This document shows positions 61,787 through 64,000 of a DNA stretch of 64,000 bases, in pieces (within the stretch, counting starts at the first letter, position 1; each line of letters starts with the position of its first letter). The notes beneath the pieces were generated by a model. It saw nothing but the letters and a program-made list of their open reading frames with translations, was not told where the DNA came from and made no database searches. A program made the translations under genes and the position numbers. The stretch comes from DASXTC01 sp036505635 (GTDB taxonomy: Bacteria; Acidobacteriota; Polarisedimenticolia; JACPZX01; DASXTC01). Where the stretch lies: contig DASXTC010000069.1 of assembly GCA_036505635.1 (NCBI GenBank), forward strand, positions 1-64,000, in the 5' to 3' direction.

Positions 61787-62850
61787 TCATCACCCGGACC
61801 CCTGTACGGATCTCGTTCGCCGGAGGCGGCACCGACATGCCCGCTTTTTACGAGAATGAGGGAGGTGCGGTCCTCAACGCGGCCATCAACAAGTATTTCT
61901 ACACCGTCATCACCGCGCGCGGCGACACGATCCTGCAGCTCATCTCCTCCGATCTGCGCGTCGTGGAGCAGGTCGACGCGGTGGATCCCACGTCGTACAG
62001 CGGCGACCTTCGCATCCCCATGGCCGTCGTGCGGCGCAACCGTGTGCAAACCGGCATGAACATCTTCATGGCGTCCGAGATCCCGCCCGGCACCGGACTC
62101 GGCTCGTCGGCATCGGTCTGCGTGAACCTGATCCGGGCCGTCTGGACCCTCCAGGGGAGGGCGGTCAACCCGTACGACCTCGCCGAAGAGGCCTACCTCG
62201 TCGCCAGCGACATGCTCGGCGAGCCGGTGGGCAAGCAGGACGAGTACGCGGCGGCATTCGGGGGCATCAACGAGATCCGTTTCGAGCGCGAAGGCACGAC
62301 CGTGCTTCCACTGGAGCTCGGCCGCGACATCATCGAGCGTCTCGAACGGCAGATACTCCTCTTCTTCACGGGAAGCAGCCGGCGCTCCACCGAGATTCTC
62401 GCCGAGCAGCGCCAAGGGTGCGCGGGGGGCTCGCCCGACGTGGTGCGCAGGCTCAGGGAGATGCGCGATCTGGTCGGGCCGGTCCGTGCGGCGCTCCAGG
62501 GCGGGGACCTCGAGAGGTTCGGGGAGCTCCTGCACGAGGGATGGCGGTGCAAGCGCGGGATCTCCCCGAGGATCGCGACCGCCCGGATCGACGATCTCTA
62601 CAGGATCGCCCGGGAGAGCGGCGCGCTTGGAGGGAAGATCGCGGGCGCCGGCGGCGGCGGTTTCCTGATGCTGCTCAGCCGCGAGGGAGGCCAGGAGGAG
62701 ATTCGCGGGGCGATGCGCGAGGAAGGCCTCACCGAGATGCACTTCCGATTCGATCACTACGGGTCGCGAGTCGTGTACAACGATCCCTACTTCGACGGCG
62801 ACGAGACCGGCGGTCTGAGATGGAGCTTCAGCAGGAGCTCCGCGGCCTGA
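61783..62850 (+). CDS. GHMP-family sugar kinase (HddA-like)
   Basis: 355 residues from ATG 61783 (ATGA overlap). N-terminal RTPVRISFAGGGTDMPAFYE, the phosphate loop PPGTGLGSSASVCVNLIRA, and C-terminal KIAGAGGGGFLMLL, all typical of GHMP kinases; the start matches D-glycero-D-manno-heptose 7-phosphate kinase and fucokinase-like enzymes. Likely phosphorylates C1 of a heptose or hexose for nucleotide activation. No matching isomerase or nucleotidyltransferase is seen here. Last gene of locus B, followed by a long gap. Confidence 0.85.
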   Translation: MIITRTPVRISFAGGGTDMPAFYENEGGAVLNAAINKYFYTVITARGDTILQLISSDLRVVEQVDAVDPTSYSGDLRIPMAVVRRNRVQTGMNIFMASEIPPGTGLGSSASVCVNLIRAVWTLQGRAVNPYDLAEEAYLVASDMLGEPVGKQDEYAAAFGGINEIRFEREGTTVLPLELGRDIIERLERQILLFFTGSSRRSTEILAEQRQGCAGGSPDVVRRLREMRDLVGPVRAALQGGDLERFGELLHEGWRCKRGISPRIATARIDDLYRIARESGALGGKIAGAGGGGFLMLLSREGGQEEIRGAMREEGLTEMHFRFDHYGSRVVYNDPYFDGDETGGLRWSFSRSSAA

Positions 62851-63102
62851 GCCGGCCGCCCGGGCAGATTCCTCTTCGCTCTACGGCTGACTGTCCTTTC
62901 GCCGACAGAGTGGTGGGCGGGGTCGGCCGTCTTGAACCGGGCGGTGCCGTGGCGGGAGACGTCGGGCCGCCGTCGCGGCCCCCTATGGTCCGGTATGCGC
63001 GGGAGGGAGGCCTTCTGAGCGCCGTTACTGCCCCCCTGCGCCTTCGTGGCTCATCGCCGGCGAGCCGGCTCGCCCGGACTGCGGGCCGGGCGCCCGATCC
63101 TG

Positions 63103-63121
63103 GTGTGCCCGGCGGGCACAC
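63103..63121. repeat. Perfect stem-loop
   Basis: GTGTGCCC-GGC-GGGCACAC: 8 bp stem and 3-nt loop, no T-run. About 250 nt after the locus B stop codon. Confidence 0.5.
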
Positions 63122-63236
63122 AATCGGCAGAGCGGGCCGATAGGGATCGACATCCAGGGAGTGAAGCACTAGTCCGCCGCTTTGGTTCATTTATCCGCCG
63201 TTCGAACCCCGCAAAGAGCTCCGGCTGCCCCTTTCT

Positions 63237-63251
63237 GTCCCCTCGGGGGAC
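63237..63251. repeat. Perfect stem-loop
   Basis: GTCCCC-TCG-GGGGAC: 6 bp stem and 3-nt loop, 13 nt before the next hairpin. The pair may be a boundary or attenuator region. Confidence 0.4.
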
Positions 63252-63263
63252 GCCACGCTCGCC

Positions 63264-63287
63264 TCATTGAATTTGTCGCTTCAATGA
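63264..63287. repeat. AT-rich inverted repeat
   Basis: TCATTGAA-TTTGTCGC-TTCAATGA: 8 bp arms with an 8-nt centre. The low GC makes it stand out; either an operator-type site or a hairpin. Confidence 0.45.
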
Positions 63288-63560
63288 ACGCTCGGATGAC
63301 CGGGCAATGGGTGTGCGGAGCGGGCTCACGATCGCGCAACCGCACACGATCCCGTCGTGGACGCGGGACACTCTGGTGCGGACCGCAACCTCAAGGCCCT
63401 CAACGCCTTTTGTTCGCACCCTGAGTATTTCAGAGGGCGCGCACACTTCTTGCTAACTCCCGAACGGCCGGTCGGCGCCGATGGGACCCCCTGTGGACAC
63501 GACCGCCGGCGGCGCCTCGGGCACGTCACGCATCCCATTTCACACGTGGAGGTCCTCTGA

Positions 63561-64000
63561 ATGGCGAAGACGGAGCGCTGGAGCGAGGAGGTACGGCATA
63601 CCGGCTCGGAACCTCAGCGCCGGTTCGTCCTGAGCTACCGGCCCGTGATCACCCAGATCGCGCACCAGGTGGCTTCGGGACTGCCACCGGCGGTCGAGCT
63701 CAACGATCTCATCAGCGACGGGACGATCGGGCTCATCAAGGCGATCGGCTCTTATGACTCCTCGAGACAGGTCCAATTCTCGTCCTACGCGGAGGGGAGG
63801 ATAAGGGGAGCGATCCTGGACGGGCTCAGGAGCCTCGACTGGATGCCGCGCTCCCTGCGGCGCAATCTGCGCCAGCTCGAGAAGGCGCGCTTCGACCTCC
63901 AACAGGTGCACGGCCGGCCGGCGACGTCGGAGGAGCTGGCCGGAGAGATGGACCTCACGCTGGAGGAGCTGCACGAGCTCCTGTCGAGCGCGGCACCAGC
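63561..64000 (+). CDS. RNA polymerase sigma factor, FliA/WhiG family (3'-truncated by the window edge)
   Basis: The frame is open from ATG 63561 (GGAGGT upstream) to the last base; 146 residues visible. Sigma region 2: FVLSYRPVITQIAHQVASGL, LNDLISDGTIGLIKAIGSYD and FSSYAEGRIRGAILDGLRSL; then DWMPRSLRRNLRQLEKA, the FliA/WhiG hallmark; region 3 begins PATSEELAGEMDLTLEEL. Such sigma factors drive flagellar or developmental genes. Its relation to the EPS loci is unknown, but the sigma gene follows them after a 710 bp gap, so it has its own promoter. Confidence 0.88.
   Translation, partial: MAKTERWSEEVRHTGSEPQRRFVLSYRPVITQIAHQVASGLPPAVELNDLISDGTIGLIKAIGSYDSSRQVQFSSYAEGRIRGAILDGLRSLDWMPRSLRRNLRQLEKARFDLQQVHGRPATSEELAGEMDLTLEELHELLSSAAP

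Larger units (their letters stand above)
62851..63560. other. Non-coding gap of 710 bp between locus B and the sigma factor gene
   Basis: No convincing gene: open frames are short and not recognised. Three stem-loops lie inside it (63103-63121, 63237-63251, 63264-63287), described separately. A weak CTGTC/GACAG stem near 62888 could end the operon. Base composition is lower in GC than the operon between about 63160 and 63450. Confidence 0.6.

Noticed and set aside
63195..63225. GTTCGAACCCC, resembling a tRNA T-arm
   Set aside because: Neither strand gives the five-base T-stem pairing or a matching acceptor, D- or anticodon arm.
1..64000. CRISPR arrays, insertion sequences or prophage
   Set aside because: No regularly spaced repeats, transposase, integrase or phage structural genes were seen.

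Overview
The window is a 64 kb piece of a GC-rich (about 70% by eye), gene-dense Gram-negative-type bacterial chromosome. Outer-membrane export genes, a PEGA-domain Ser/Thr kinase, a sigma-54 activator and a FliA/WhiG-type sigma factor fit Acidobacteriota or a similar deep-branching high-GC phylum, but nothing here fixes the taxon. There is no rRNA, tRNA, CRISPR array, transposase or phage gene.

Layout: (1) 1-5370, a three-gene operon of an envelope Ser/Thr kinase and two secreted/periplasmic repeat proteins. (2) 5400-8206, an HTH-receiver regulator and a small protein behind a near-consensus promoter, a small membrane protein with a carboxypeptidase-regulatory-like fold, and a convergent GDP-L-fucose synthase. 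(3) 8362-9945, a histidine-kinase-like protein with a receiver domain whose kinase core has lost its key residues. (4) 25710 down to 9793 on the minus strand, exopolysaccharide (EPS) locus A: outer-membrane barrel, Wza with an AMIN domain, Wzc, Wzy, polyprenyl-phosphate sugar transferase, flippase, two GT4 transferases, a second Wzy, GT4 and a WecG/TagA transferase. Its distal 6 kb (about 10740-16700) is clearly poorer in GC and looks imported. (5) 26133-62850 on the plus strand, EPS locus B: a sigma-54 activator, a paralogue of the small membrane protein, then Wza, Wzc, Wzy and about 26 more genes for sugar-nucleotide synthesis, glycosyl transfer, methylation, deacylation, flipping and polymerisation, mostly joined by 4-nt stop/start overlaps. 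(6) 62851-63560 is non-coding, followed by the start of a FliA/WhiG-family sigma factor running off the end.

The two EPS loci are divergent across a 422 bp control region (25711-26132) with a promoter on each strand. Each has its own Wza/Wzc exporter pair, initiating sugar transferase, flippase and polymerase, so each could make and export a separate Wzx/Wzy-type polymer. Locus B also carries aminotransferases, Gfo/Idh oxidoreductases and an acetyltransferase resembling the UDP-diacetamido-uronate branch, plus tailoring enzymes.

The most unusual points are a near-perfect 58 bp palindrome inside the locus B wzy reading frame, absent from the locus A paralogue; a pseudo-histidine kinase keeping a good receiver domain; a sugar transferase whose Asp-Glu active-site pair reads Asp-Arg; a shared leader sequence and hairpin in front of two paralogous membrane-protein genes; and a compositional breakpoint inside the locus A flippase gene.
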